NCBI GenBank assembly: GCA_030620065.1
Contig: JAUXFJ010000099.1
Span: forward strand, 1 to 6,314
Direction of reading: 5' to 3'
From: Anaerolineaceae bacterium
GTDB lineage: Bacteria > Chloroflexota > Anaerolineae > Anaerolineales > Anaerolineaceae
Length of the DNA: 6,314 nucleotides
The translations under genes were made by a program, and so were the position numbers. The notes beneath the pieces are model-generated. The model had not been told where the DNA came from. It did no database searches and was given only the letters and a program-made list of their open reading frames with translations. The first letter of the stretch is position 1. The number at the start of each line of letters is the position of its first letter. This document shows, in pieces, positions 1-6,276 of this stretch.

Positions 1-1
1 G

Positions 2-649
2 ACTGGGGCTGCGGTATTAATAGACGCCGCCCAATCCGTGCAGCATATCGAGCATGATGTACAAGCCTTGGACTGCGATTTTTACGCCTTCTCAGGTCAC
101 AAGATGTACGGCCCGACGGGTATTGGTGTGTTATATGGAAAAGAAAGCTGGCTTGAAAAAATGCCGCCCTTCCAATCCGGGGGCGATATGATCGATTATG
201 TTTCTATAGAAAAGACCACCTTTAACAAACTACCCTTTAAGTTCGAAGCAGGCACGCCCAATATCGTTGGAGCAATCGGATTGGCAGCAGCGATTGATTA
301 TTTGAATGACTTCAATCAGTCAGATCTCAAAGCTTACGAAGATGAATTATTAACTTATAGCCGTGAAAAACTTGGCACCATAAAAGGTTTGACCATCTAT
401 GGTAATGCCAAAAGACGCTCGAGCATCCTCTCCTTCAACGTGGAAGGCATCCACCATTATGACCTGGGCGTCCTGCTGGACGCCTATGGCATAGCCATTC
501 GCACTGGTCAGCACTGTACGCAGCCCATTATGGACCGTCTGGGTATTGACGGTACAGTGCGCGCCTCTCTGGCACTTTATAATAATAAAAAGGACATCGA
601 CGCACTCGTGAAAGGCATCCTGCGGGTTAAGAAGATGCTTAGGAAATGA
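2..649 (+). CDS. sufS: SufS-type cysteine desulfurase, C-terminal part (5' end off window)
   Basis: This is a pyridoxal-phosphate enzyme that takes sulfur from L-cysteine as a persulfide, giving alanine, and passes it to SufE for iron-sulfur cluster assembly in the cytosol. The reading frame is open from base 2, so the true start lies upstream; the GTG at 38 is an internal Val codon. About 215 residues are visible, matching roughly residues 193 to the end of the E. coli enzyme. Seen directly: the cofactor Asp in LIDAAQ (bases 23-25), the Schiff-base Lys in FSGHKMYGPTG (101-103), and the catalytic Cys in RTGQHCTQP (515-517). The Asp-Lys and Lys-Cys spacings equal those of E. coli SufS (D200, K226, C364). 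The RxGxHC context marks the SufS (group II) class rather than IscS/NifS. SufE follows 4 bases after the stop, which supports the assignment. No break or missing key residue is seen. Confidence 0.95.
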   Translation, partial: TGAAVLIDAAQSVQHIEHDVQALDCDFYAFSGHKMYGPTGIGVLYGKESWLEKMPPFQSGGDMIDYVSIEKTTFNKLPFKFEAGTPNIVGAIGLAAAIDYLNDFNQSDLKAYEDELLTYSREKLGTIKGLTIYGNAKRRSSILSFNVEGIHHYDLGVLLDAYGIAIRTGQHCTQPIMDRLGIDGTVRASLALYNNKKDIDALVKGILRVKKMLRK

Positions 650-653
650 TCAA

Positions 654-1070
654 ATGACCTCAATCAATGAAGCCCAAAAACAGATCATAGAAGATTTCAA
701 ACTGCTGCCTGCGTGGGACGATAAATATTCCTATCTGATTGAACTGGGACAGGAGCTTGCCCCCATGAACCCTGACTTCAAAACTGAAGAGAATCTTGTA
801 AAAGGCTGTCAATCCAATATCTGGTTCCACGCCAGATGCGATGATGGCATACTCACCCTTGAGGCAGACAGTGACTCGCTGATCGTTAAGGGCATCGCCA
901 GCATGCTGGTGAAGGTACTATCAGGGCACAGCCCTCAGGAGGTACTGGACGCCGATTTGACTTTCATCGATACCATCGGCATGCGCCAGCATCTTTCTTC
1001 CCAACGCAGCAACGGATTAATGGCCATGCTTGAGCATATACGCAATTTTGCGTCTGAGTGTACTGATTAA
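654..1070 (+). CDS. sufE: SufE-type cysteine desulfuration protein
   Basis: SufE accepts the persulfide sulfur from the active-site Cys of SufS, stimulates the desulfurase, and hands sulfur on to the SUF scaffold. At 138 residues it has the same length as the E. coli protein. The acceptor Cys is residue 52 in ENLVKGCQSNIWF, matching E. coli Cys51 within the conserved KGCQS motif. The C-terminal stretch IDTIGMRQHLSSQRSNGL is the family's other conserved block (usually LGLxxxLSPSRxNGL). The ATG lies 4 bases after the sufS stop, and an AGGA sequence (641-644) at the end of sufS is a plausible ribosome site about 9 bases upstream, so the two genes are probably cotranscribed and translationally coupled. 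Nothing related follows it: the next gene is surE after a 193-base gap, so sufE is probably the last gene of its operon. The lack of a clear hairpin terminator is the only loose end. Confidence 0.95.
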   Translation: MTSINEAQKQIIEDFKLLPAWDDKYSYLIELGQELAPMNPDFKTEENLVKGCQSNIWFHARCDDGILTLEADSDSLIVKGIASMLVKVLSGHSPQEVLDADLTFIDTIGMRQHLSSQRSNGLMAMLEHIRNFASECTD

Positions 1071-1263
1071 GTATGTCGCTTTTTCATCAACCGAGAAATT
1101 GAAATAAGTTTATTGGGATAATTTTAGATTTTACAAATTCCTGGGGGGAAATCTTGCAGATTCATCTTTGTTTCAGACAAGTCTGTTATTTGATTAAAGG
1201 TTAAACCAGTATTTACACATCTACATTGCCCGAACATGGGATGTCCGATACAATATAAGTAAT
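1071..1263. other. Gene-free gap between sufE and surE
   Basis: No credible coding sequence lies here; the ATG at 1073 gives only 9 codons. I see no convincing terminator for sufE. Two weak inverted repeats are present: AGATTT/AAATCT (1126-1131 and 1149-1154, 17-base loop enclosing a run of six G) and CAGAC-AA-GTCTG (1174-1185, followed by TTATTTG). Neither has the stem strength or U-tract of a standard terminator. A TGG-GATAAT extended -10-like sequence occurs at 1114-1122 without a well-placed -35 box. The last 40 bases hold the better promoter candidate for surE, listed separately. Confidence 0.6.
1226..1254 (+). promoter_or_regulatory. Predicted promoter of surE, leaderless type
   Basis: TTGCCC at 1226-1231 (4 of 6 to the sigma-70 -35 consensus) is followed, after exactly 17 bases, by TACAAT at 1249-1254 (5 of 6 to the -10 consensus). 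A start site 6-8 bases downstream would fall at about 1260-1262, only a few bases before the surE ATG at 1264. No Shine-Dalgarno precedes that ATG, as expected for a leaderless mRNA. The spacer holds an interrupted inverted repeat, CGaACAT-GGG-ATGTcCG (1231-1247), which may be an operator. The prediction rests on consensus matching only. Confidence 0.5.
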
Positions 1264-2076
1264 ATGAATTTTAAAAATGAACCTCAAATCTTATTGACCA
1301 ATGATGATAGCATCCATTCCCCCGGGTTGTGGGCTGCAGCGGAAGCCTTGGCTGCCTTGGGATTCGTACATGTAGTCGCACCGCGCGAGCAAAGCACCAG
1401 CACTGGGCGTAGTTTGCCCTATGCTTCAGACGGCATCGTCCAACCCCAGGACATGACCGTAAATGGTAAAACTTGGACGGTCTACGCTGTAGGTGGTTCT
1501 CCAGCACAGACCGTGCTGCACGGCGTGCTGGAAATCATCCAGCGCAAACCCGACCTGGTGGTGTCAGGTATCAATTATGGCGAAAACATCGCTTCAGGCA
1601 TAACCATTTCAGGCACCGTGGGGGCGGCCCTTGAAGCGGCAACGCTGGGCATCCCTGCCCTGGCAGTATCGCTGCAAACAGGCCTGGAGGATCATCTTTC
1701 TCTTTCTAAAGATGTGGATTTTTCCAGCGCGGCTTATTTCACACAACTTTTCGCGGAGAAGCTGCTGACATTGAAAATGCCAATGGATGTGGACGTTCTC
1801 AAGGTGGACGTGCCTGGTGGTGCCACAGCAGAAACACCCTGGGCGATCACGCGCCAGTCACGCGAGCGCTACTACCATCCGAAACCTTCTAAACGGCAAT
1901 CCCTGGAAGAGCCCGGCAGAATGGGCTATGATATCCGTTTTGACCTTGACAAACCCGAGGAAGACAGCGACCTTTTCGCCATCATGGTGAAAAAGATTGT
2001 ATCAGTGACCCCCCTGAGTTTTGATCTGACCTCGCGGGTTGATATGAAAGAACTGCAGAACCTGCTCAAAAAATAA
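1264..2076 (+). CDS. surE: 5'/3'-nucleotidase SurE (survival protein)
   Basis: SurE proteins are divalent-metal-dependent cytosolic phosphatases that dephosphorylate nucleoside 5'- or 3'-monophosphates and, in some members, short polyphosphate or damaged nucleotides; they were first linked to stationary-phase survival. At 270 residues this is the usual length. Seen directly: the N-terminal metal-binding pair in ILLTNDDSIHSPGL (D14, D15), the loop VAPREQSTSTGRSLP (about 38-52), the conserved SGINYGEN (101-108, Asn ligand N104), and ISGTVGAALEAATLGIPALAVSL (115-137). The Ser ligand, normally in an SG pair (E. coli Ser39-Gly40), falls in an S-T-S-T stretch here, so S44 or T45 must serve if the site is intact. 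The ATG is kept because it places the NDD motif a few residues further in than in E. coli and lies just behind a good promoter; there is no Shine-Dalgarno. The gene stands alone, converges on the kinase gene and ends in a strong terminator. Confidence 0.93.
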   Translation: MNFKNEPQILLTNDDSIHSPGLWAAAEALAALGFVHVVAPREQSTSTGRSLPYASDGIVQPQDMTVNGKTWTVYAVGGSPAQTVLHGVLEIIQRKPDLVVSGINYGENIASGITISGTVGAALEAATLGIPALAVSLQTGLEDHLSLSKDVDFSSAAYFTQLFAEKLLTLKMPMDVDVLKVDVPGGATAETPWAITRQSRERYYHPKPSKRQSLEEPGRMGYDIRFDLDKPEEDSDLFAIMVKKIVSVTPLSFDLTSRVDMKELQNLLKK

Positions 2077-2084
2077 AAGATGCA

Positions 2085-2102
2085 TATTAATTGCAATTAA
2101 TA
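2085..2102. repeat. 18-bp perfect palindrome downstream of surE
   Basis: TATTAATTGCAATTAATA reads identically on both strands, centred between 2093 and 2094. It begins 8 bases after the surE stop codon and its last base is the first base of the terminator stem. It is AT-rich with a central TTGCAA. It could be a protein-binding site in the convergent gap, or could add U-rich sequence to the terminator in the minus direction. No function is shown by the sequence alone. Confidence 0.7.
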
Positions 2103-2137
2103 ATCCCTGGCTGGGTAAAACGCCAGGGATTTTCTAT
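2102..2137 (+). terminator. Intrinsic terminator of surE, possibly bidirectional
   Basis: AATCCCTGGC (2102-2111) and GCCAGGGATT (2122-2131) form a perfect 10-bp stem around a 10-base loop, followed by TTCTAT, so the transcript carries a U-rich run (UUUUCUAU) from the stem end. It lies 25 bases after the surE stop. Read on the minus strand, the same stem is followed by ATTAATT, so it may also stop transcripts arriving from the histidine kinase gene, which ends at 2186 and shows no better terminator of its own. Confidence 0.85.
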
Positions 2138-2185
2138 AGTCTGTTAACAGTTATTTCAGGAGGAAAAAACAAACAAACCCAGTTA

Positions 2186-3550
2186 TTAAAGCGATTTTTT
2201 ATACACAGGAATGTCTATCAGCACACTTAGCCCACCGCCCGGATTGCTTTCAGCCCAAATCTTGCCGCCATGACGCTCTACAATCGATCTGGCAATTGCG
2301 AGACCAAGACCTGAGCCCTCGCCATCCCGCTGGCGAGAGGTATCAATGCGGTAGAAGCGGTTGAAGATCTTGATCAATTCATTCTCCGAGACCCCCGTCC
2401 CATTATCGCTGATGCAAAGCTGTACTGTGTTTTCATCTTTTTGCAAAGCCGATATGCTAATCTTGCCATTATCAGGGGTATAACGATAGGCATTGTTGAG
2501 GATATTACGCAGTACCTGAATAATGCGGTCGGGGTCGGCTTTTACTTCGGATAGGTCATTAGGAAGATCAACTTCAATATCAATGTGCTTCTGCTGAGCT
2601 GCCTGATATTGAGGGAGGTGCAAAGCATATATCAGTTTCTTTATTGAAGTAGCGGCGTAGAACATGGATAGCTCACCAGCCTCAGCGCGCGAAAGGGTAT
2701 GCAGGTCTTCCACAAGGCTTTCCAGACGTTCTGCTTCTTCAGCAATGATATCGAAGGTCTCGCTTGACATGGGAATGACACCGTCCCGCACACCATCCGC
2801 GTTGCCCAGAATAATGCTGATCGGGGTGCGCAATTCGTGCGCAATATCTGCAGTCATTTGCTTCCGTGCAGTGATCAGACGATCAAGTTCGGAATTCATG
2901 ATGTTGAAAGATTCTGCCAACTCCCCCAGTTCATCCTTGGAGCGCACCACGACTTTACTGGAAAGGTCACCAGCCGCTGCGGCTTTGGTGGCTGCGGTCA
3001 ATTCCCTGATCGGGCGCGAAAACGTATGCGAGAGCAAAGCACCAAGCCCAAGCGCCAAGATAATGGCTGCAATTGTGCTGATAATCAATATCTGATTGAT
3101 ACGATCCAAAAATGGCGGTTGGCTGAGTTTCAAGTTGTAATTAGTATCCACGAAAATAATCGTACCAATCTTTTCGCCGTCCAATTCCAATGGCATGCCC
3201 TTTTCAAATTCCTGCTCAATGTTCTCAATACTATCAAAAGGCACGTCTTCAGGTAATACAACTTGATTGTTTTCATCGAATAAATAGAACATGGGTCTGG
3301 CGCTATTGGACCCTTGCTCAGGAAAATCGCCTTCGGAAGATTTTTTAAAACTGGTGACAACGCCCTCCCATGAGCCCTGCTCCTGATAGTAGTTAATAAA
3401 CTTGCTAATCAGAGTTTCCTTGCTTTGTCCGTAAAAGTAGTTGCGAACTTCCTTATTGGTTGACTGTGAAGCCAGGATAAAGACCAAGATGATGCCTGCC
3501 AAGCTGACACCCAGGAAAGCGATCATCAATTTAAGGGTAATAGAGCGCAT
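2186..3550 (-). CDS. Membrane sensor histidine kinase (HAMP-HisKA-HATPase), BaeS-like
   Basis: This two-component sensor is predicted to phosphorylate the response regulator encoded just upstream. It has 454 residues from the start chosen here. Domains in order: TM helix 1 (about 8-27), an extracytoplasmic sensor of about 125 residues, possibly PAS/Cache-like (YLFDENNQVV, GTIIFVDT), TM helix 2 (about 154-173), HAMP linker (about 174-228), HisKA with the phospho-accepting His238 in ADIAHELRTP, then the ATPase domain with N box NILNNAYRY (N352/N353), DNGTG (D382), FxRFYRxD and GEGSGLGLA (410-418). All catalytic boxes are intact. Start choice: GAGGT (3559-3563) is 8 bases from the ATG at 3550 but only 2 bases from the ATG at 3556, which would add two residues and overlap the regulator stop as ATGA. 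The signal sensed is unknown; the neighbouring exporter and lipoprotein suggest an envelope or antimicrobial stress. BaeS-like describes general architecture only. Confidence 0.93.
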   Translation of the reverse strand: MRSITLKLMIAFLGVSLAGIILVFILASQSTNKEVRNYFYGQSKETLISKFINYYQEQGSWEGVVTSFKKSSEGDFPEQGSNSARPMFYLFDENNQVVLPEDVPFDSIENIEQEFEKGMPLELDGEKIGTIIFVDTNYNLKLSQPPFLDRINQILIISTIAAIILALGLGALLSHTFSRPIRELTAATKAAAAGDLSSKVVVRSKDELGELAESFNIMNSELDRLITARKQMTADIAHELRTPISIILGNADGVRDGVIPMSSETFDIIAEEAERLESLVEDLHTLSRAEAGELSMFYAATSIKKLIYALHLPQYQAAQQKHIDIEVDLPNDLSEVKADPDRIIQVLRNILNNAYRYTPDNGKISISALQKDENTVQLCISDNGTGVSENELIKIFNRFYRIDTSRQRDGEGSGLGLAIARSIVERHGGKIWAESNPGGGLSVLIDIPVYKKSL

Positions 3551-3552
3551 TA

Positions 3553-4251
3553 TCATGTACCTCGTTTGAAGCGATAGCCAGCGCCATAAACTGTTTCAAT
3601 ATAATCAGGATTATGCGGGTCCACCTCAATTTTTCCCCTGAGATTCTTAATATGAAGGTCTATGGTGCGCTCGTAACCCGAATATCTGACCCCCTGCACA
3701 ATATCCAGCAGTTCAAGCCGCGAAAAGACCTTGCCAGGGGCAGACATCAACCCAGCCAGAATATCAAATTCGGATGGTGTCAGATCTATAAATTTCTCGC
3801 CTACCCTGACAAAGCGGTTTTCGCGATCCAGTGTGATATCGGCTGCTATCAGAGTGTCAGCAATTGGCTTTGAATGACCCGCCCGATGCAATACGGCGTG
3901 GACCCTTGCCATAAGCATGCGTGGTCTGAAGGGCTTGGTGACATAATCGTCCGCGCCCAAACCAAAACCCTTAAGTTGATCTTCTTCCTGGACCTTGGCA
4001 GTCAGGCAGATCACAGGAGTTGAATATTTCTTTCTGAATTCCTGAAGGAATTCAAACCCATCCATGACTGGCATCATGATATCCAGAATGACCAACGCGG
4101 GGGACGATTTCTCCACAATTTCAAGCGCAGCTTCGCCATTCTCAGCTGTGACCACCTTGAAACCCTCCTGCGCCAGATAAGATTTAATCAGGTTCGTCAG
4201 GCGAGGTTCATCATCAACCACAAGAATTGTTTTAGTCTTGACCGAGTTCAT
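3553..4251 (-). CDS. OmpR-family response regulator (REC + winged-helix DNA-binding)
   Basis: This cytosolic transcription factor is probably activated by the kinase encoded immediately downstream. It has 232 residues, the normal OmpR/PhoB size. The receiver domain (about 7-120) shows the acidic pair D13/D14 in VVDDEPR, the phospho-accepting Asp57 in LVILDIMMPVMDG, the switch Thr84 in CLTAK and the conserved Lys106 in DDYVTKPF. The winged-helix domain (about 135-231) has the family signatures LTPSEFDIL, the recognition-helix segment YERTIDLHIKNLRGKIE, and YIETVYGAGYRFKR near the end. The stop codon is 2 bases before the favoured kinase start. The ATG has no close Shine-Dalgarno: a GGAAG lies 12 bases upstream, and an overlapping pair of TAGAAT boxes lies directly in front, so this gene may have its own, possibly leaderless, promoter as well as read-through from the lipoprotein gene 59 bases upstream. 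Target genes are inferred to include the adjacent transporter operon. Confidence 0.95.
   Translation of the reverse strand: MNSVKTKTILVVDDEPRLTNLIKSYLAQEGFKVVTAENGEAALEIVEKSSPALVILDIMMPVMDGFEFLQEFRKKYSTPVICLTAKVQEEDQLKGFGLGADDYVTKPFRPRMLMARVHAVLHRAGHSKPIADTLIAADITLDRENRFVRVGEKFIDLTPSEFDILAGLMSAPGKVFSRLELLDIVQGVRYSGYERTIDLHIKNLRGKIEVDPHNPDYIETVYGAGYRFKRGT
3559..3563 (-). promoter_or_regulatory. Ribosome binding site deciding the kinase start
   Basis: GAGGT lies inside the end of the response regulator gene. Spacing to the ATG at 3550 is 8 bases, which is favourable; spacing to the ATG at 3556 is 2 bases, too short. The kinase is therefore probably translated from 3550, coupled to the end of regulator translation (stop at 3553-3555). 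Confidence 0.65.
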
Positions 4252-4286
4252 TATTCTATTCTACTTCCAAACGATCTGTTTTCCGA
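4252..4286 (-). promoter_or_regulatory. Possible promoter of the regulator-kinase pair
   Basis: On the minus strand TAGAAT (4258-4263, 5 of 6 to the -10 consensus) is followed by an overlapping second TAGAAT (4253-4258), the latter one base before the regulator ATG. For the upstream box a start site at about 4251-4252 would coincide with the start codon, giving a leaderless message. The -35 position at 17-base spacing, TCGGAA (4281-4286), matches only 3 of 6. No terminator separates this point from the lipoprotein gene, so read-through is an alternative source of transcript. Confidence 0.3.
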
Positions 4287-4310
4287 TAGAAATACTTAAT
4301 TCTGATAATT

Positions 4311-4982
4311 TTATTCGACTATCGTCATATCCTCTAAGTACCTAATCAATAGCCGCAGGTACGCCTGTGAACTTTGACCGCTATTACCAGTTGTGCCTTC
4401 CGCAGCCATCTGAGTTTCCCTAATCGCGGGATCCATGTCAATTCCCGAGCCACCACCCAAACCACCCCCGCGGCCGCCAGAAGGAACGATTCCATCCTGT
4501 GGTATTGAGCCCTTGCCAGCACCAGAAAAATCACCACTCGTTCTTAGGGTGTCTGATAATTCAGCTTGTAATTCCTGAAATAATCCACTTTCCTTAAACA
4601 GGATCGTGACATTTTGCCCGGAAAGATCCATGGCATCAATCGCTGTCATCTGAGCTTCAGTCATTGTATTTTGAATTTGGGTTACAACAGCATCAATTTC
4701 CACCTGAGCTACAATATCGCTGGTCGACAGGCTGGAATATAGCTGCCATAAAGGCAGGAGTGTTACCGCGTTTTCAGGGCTGACTTCATTCTCGGTATCA
4801 TTAAGGAGCAATGTACCAACCATCAATTTTGTTGCTTCATCTATTTCTGCTTGAGCAATTTTACCGGCTGGTTCTGCTAGAGCATTTTTAACATCTGCCA
4901 GCTCTGAAGTTGAGGATGAACAGGCAGTTAAACTTACCAGTATAACCATTGTCGCAATCAATAAAATATGTTTCTTTTTCAT
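4311..4982 (-). CDS. Predicted lipoprotein of unknown function, Gly-rich
   Basis: I do not recognise a named family. The 223-residue protein starts with a lipoprotein signal peptide: MKKK, a hydrophobic stretch (about 5-18), and the lipobox LTAC with the lipidated Cys21, so it should be anchored to the outside of the cytoplasmic membrane. The mature part is mostly helical and acidic. LLPLWQLYSSLSTSD (75-89) and MTEAQMTAIDAM (107-118) stand out; the second loosely resembles the LTxxQ motifs of Spy/CpxP periplasmic stress proteins, but this is a weak similarity. A Gly-rich stretch, PSGGRGGGLGGGSG (167-180), forms a probable flexible linker before a short hydrophobic C-terminal helix (AYLRLLIRYLEDM). 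A strong AGGAG (4991-4995) 8 bases upstream fixes the start. It sits between an ABC permease gene and a two-component pair, suggesting a part in signal sensing or in the exporter. No function should be assigned. Confidence 0.85.
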   Translation of the reverse strand: MKKKHILLIATMVILVSLTACSSSTSELADVKNALAEPAGKIAQAEIDEATKLMVGTLLLNDTENEVSPENAVTLLPLWQLYSSLSTSDIVAQVEIDAVVTQIQNTMTEAQMTAIDAMDLSGQNVTILFKESGLFQELQAELSDTLRTSGDFSGAGKGSIPQDGIVPSGGRGGGLGGGSGIDMDPAIRETQMAAEGTTGNSGQSSQAYLRLLIRYLEDMTIVE

Positions 4983-5018
4983 AGTTCGTTCTCCTAAATA
5001 TTTTTAAATTAATAATGT

Positions 5019-5037
5019 GATTTCATATTATGAAACC
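5019..5037. repeat. Imperfect palindrome between permease and lipoprotein genes
   Basis: On the minus strand GGTTTCAT-AAT-ATGAAATC forms an 8-bp inverted repeat with one G-T wobble around 3 bases, starting just 3 bases after the permease stop codon. It is AT-rich and lacks a following U-tract directly at the stem, so a strong terminator is unlikely. It could be a weak attenuator, an RNA-end stabiliser or a regulator site; the 58-base gap it occupies also holds the lipoprotein ribosome site. Confidence 0.45.
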
Positions 5038-5040
5038 AGG

Positions 5041-6276
5041 TTACTCATAACGCAATGCTTCAATTGGATCCAACTCAGCTGCTTTGTTTGCCGGATAGAA
5101 CCCAAAGAAAACACCAACCGTCGCAGAAGCCAGGAATGCCAGTATGATGGAGGCGAACGATATCACAGTACGCATATCACTGAGCTTGCCAAACAACCAT
5201 GATCCACCTACACCAACAGCGACCCCCAACAAACCACCAACCAGGCTTAAGAGGATGGCTTCAGTAAGGAATTGCGAGCGAATGTCTCCTGGTGTAGCGC
5301 CCACTGATTGACGGATGCCAATCTCACGGGTGCGCTCAGTCACACTGACCAGCATGATGTTCATGATCCCAATGCCGCCAACAACCAGCGAGACCCCCGC
5401 AACCCAAGCTAAAAGATCGCGAAAAGCTGAGGTCGTGGATTCTTGTGTCTGGATAATTTGTTGCTGAGTGGTAATTACAAAATCAGCCTCCTCCAGCGAC
5501 ACTTCATGTCTCTTGGCAAGGAGTAGTTCGATTTGCAGGATCGTATCATCCATGACCGTCTGGTCGTCAATTTCGACATAGATCATTTTTACCCTATCGC
5601 CAAAAATCTTGCCCATGTAGGTTTGGGTAAATTGGTCCAGTACAACTGAAATGGGGACGTAAAGGCGCGCGTCGTAATCCAAGTCGCCCACCTGCCCCCG
5701 CTCCTCGAATACTCCGATGACGTTCAGGCGTGTGTTCTCCACTAATATAGTCTGCCCGATCGGGTCTTCTTCACCAAAAAGCTCTGTAGCCAGGCTGGCT
5801 CCCAATACAGCAACCTTCCTGGTTTGATCGTTTTCAGTCTTTGTGAAGAATCGTCCTTGCGCAATTTCCATATCACGAACACGAGGTAGATCAGCTGTAG
5901 ATCCTAAAATATTAATGCTATCCAAACTTACACCACCTGCTTTAACGGTATTCGTTGCAATCTGTTCCACTACAACACCGGTAACACCGCTGACCTCCGC
6001 CAAAGCTTCTGCATCATCATAGACCAGTCCCCCCGTTTGTGTGGTCAATTTCCCACCGCTCAATCCCATCCTGGAAAAACTGGATTGTATAAAAATCAGA
6101 TTGCTGCCAAGACTGGTGATCTGATCCTTGATCGCAGCTTCAGTGCCTGCGCTGATACTGACCATAATGATGACCGATGCCACGCCAATGATGATGCCTA
6201 ACATGGTCAGGAGTGAGCGCACCTTGTTTTTATTCATTGCTTCCCAAGCAATATGCAATACTTCGCGTATTTTCAT
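5041..6276 (-). CDS. MacB/FtsX-type ABC transporter permease
   Basis: This is the membrane subunit of a MacB-type (mechanotransmission) ABC exporter, of the kind that moves antibiotics, peptides or lipoproteins out of or across the envelope. It has 411 residues. Seen: TM helix 1 (about 20-42, RSLLTMLGIIIGVASVIIMV), a large extracytoplasmic MacB-type domain (about 45-280, with GRFFTKTEND and VAVLGASLATELFG typical of the family), then three C-terminal TM helices (about 285-310, 335-362, 372-395). The cytoplasmic coupling segment ERTREIGIRQSVGATPGDI (314-332) and the C-terminal PANKAAELDPIEALRYE are hallmarks. Unlike E. coli MacB (648 residues) it lacks the N-terminal ATPase, so a separate LolD-like ATPase is expected, probably just upstream beyond the right edge. 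The start is supported by the usual MacB-type N-terminus (IAWEAMNKNKVRSLLTMLGIIIG); no strong Shine-Dalgarno is seen. The substrate cannot be read from the sequence. Confidence 0.93.
   Translation of the reverse strand: MKIREVLHIAWEAMNKNKVRSLLTMLGIIIGVASVIIMVSISAGTEAAIKDQITSLGSNLIFIQSSFSRMGLSGGKLTTQTGGLVYDDAEALAEVSGVTGVVVEQIATNTVKAGGVSLDSINILGSTADLPRVRDMEIAQGRFFTKTENDQTRKVAVLGASLATELFGEEDPIGQTILVENTRLNVIGVFEERGQVGDLDYDARLYVPISVVLDQFTQTYMGKIFGDRVKMIYVEIDDQTVMDDTILQIELLLAKRHEVSLEEADFVITTQQQIIQTQESTTSAFRDLLAWVAGVSLVVGGIGIMNIMLVSVTERTREIGIRQSVGATPGDIRSQFLTEAILLSLVGGLLGVAVGVGGSWLFGKLSDMRTVISFASIILAFLASATVGVFFGFYPANKAAELDPIEALRYE

Noticed and set aside
38..40. GTG as a possible start of the first gene
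   Set aside because: The frame is open to the window edge and the residues before it (LIDAAQ with the cofactor Asp) are conserved SufS sequence, so this codon is internal.
1126..1154. AGATTT/AAATCT hairpin with a G-run, considered as a riboswitch or small RNA
   Set aside because: The stem is six mostly A-T pairs with a 17-base loop, and no known aptamer core or expression platform can be seen.
1174..1185. CAGAC-AA-GTCTG as a terminator for sufE
   Set aside because: The stem is only 5 bp with a 2-base loop, too tight for a stable hairpin, and no proper U-tract follows; it lies over 100 bases after the stop.
1231..1247. LexA-type box (CGAAC-N4-GTTCG) in the surE promoter
   Set aside because: The right half is GTCCG and the spacing is 7, not 4, so the known Gram-positive LexA consensus is not met.
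1271..1507. Minus-strand open frame inside surE
   Set aside because: It is Cys- and Arg-rich with no domain signature, and it overlaps the conserved SurE metal-site region; it is a shadow frame.
2141..2150. CTGTTAACAG perfect 10-bp palindrome
   Set aside because: It is short, AT-rich and without flanking symmetry; a palindrome of this size is expected by chance in a window this long.
2158..2163. AGGAGG, a perfect Shine-Dalgarno core on the plus strand in the convergent gap
   Set aside because: No start codon lies at a usable distance; the next ATG (2210) is about 46 bases away and opens only about 20 codons antisense to the kinase gene.
2664..3256. Two overlapping plus-strand open frames of about 140 codons antisense to the kinase gene
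   Set aside because: They lie wholly inside a kinase gene with every catalytic motif intact, show no recognisable domain or ribosome site, and their composition looks like a reverse-frame shadow.
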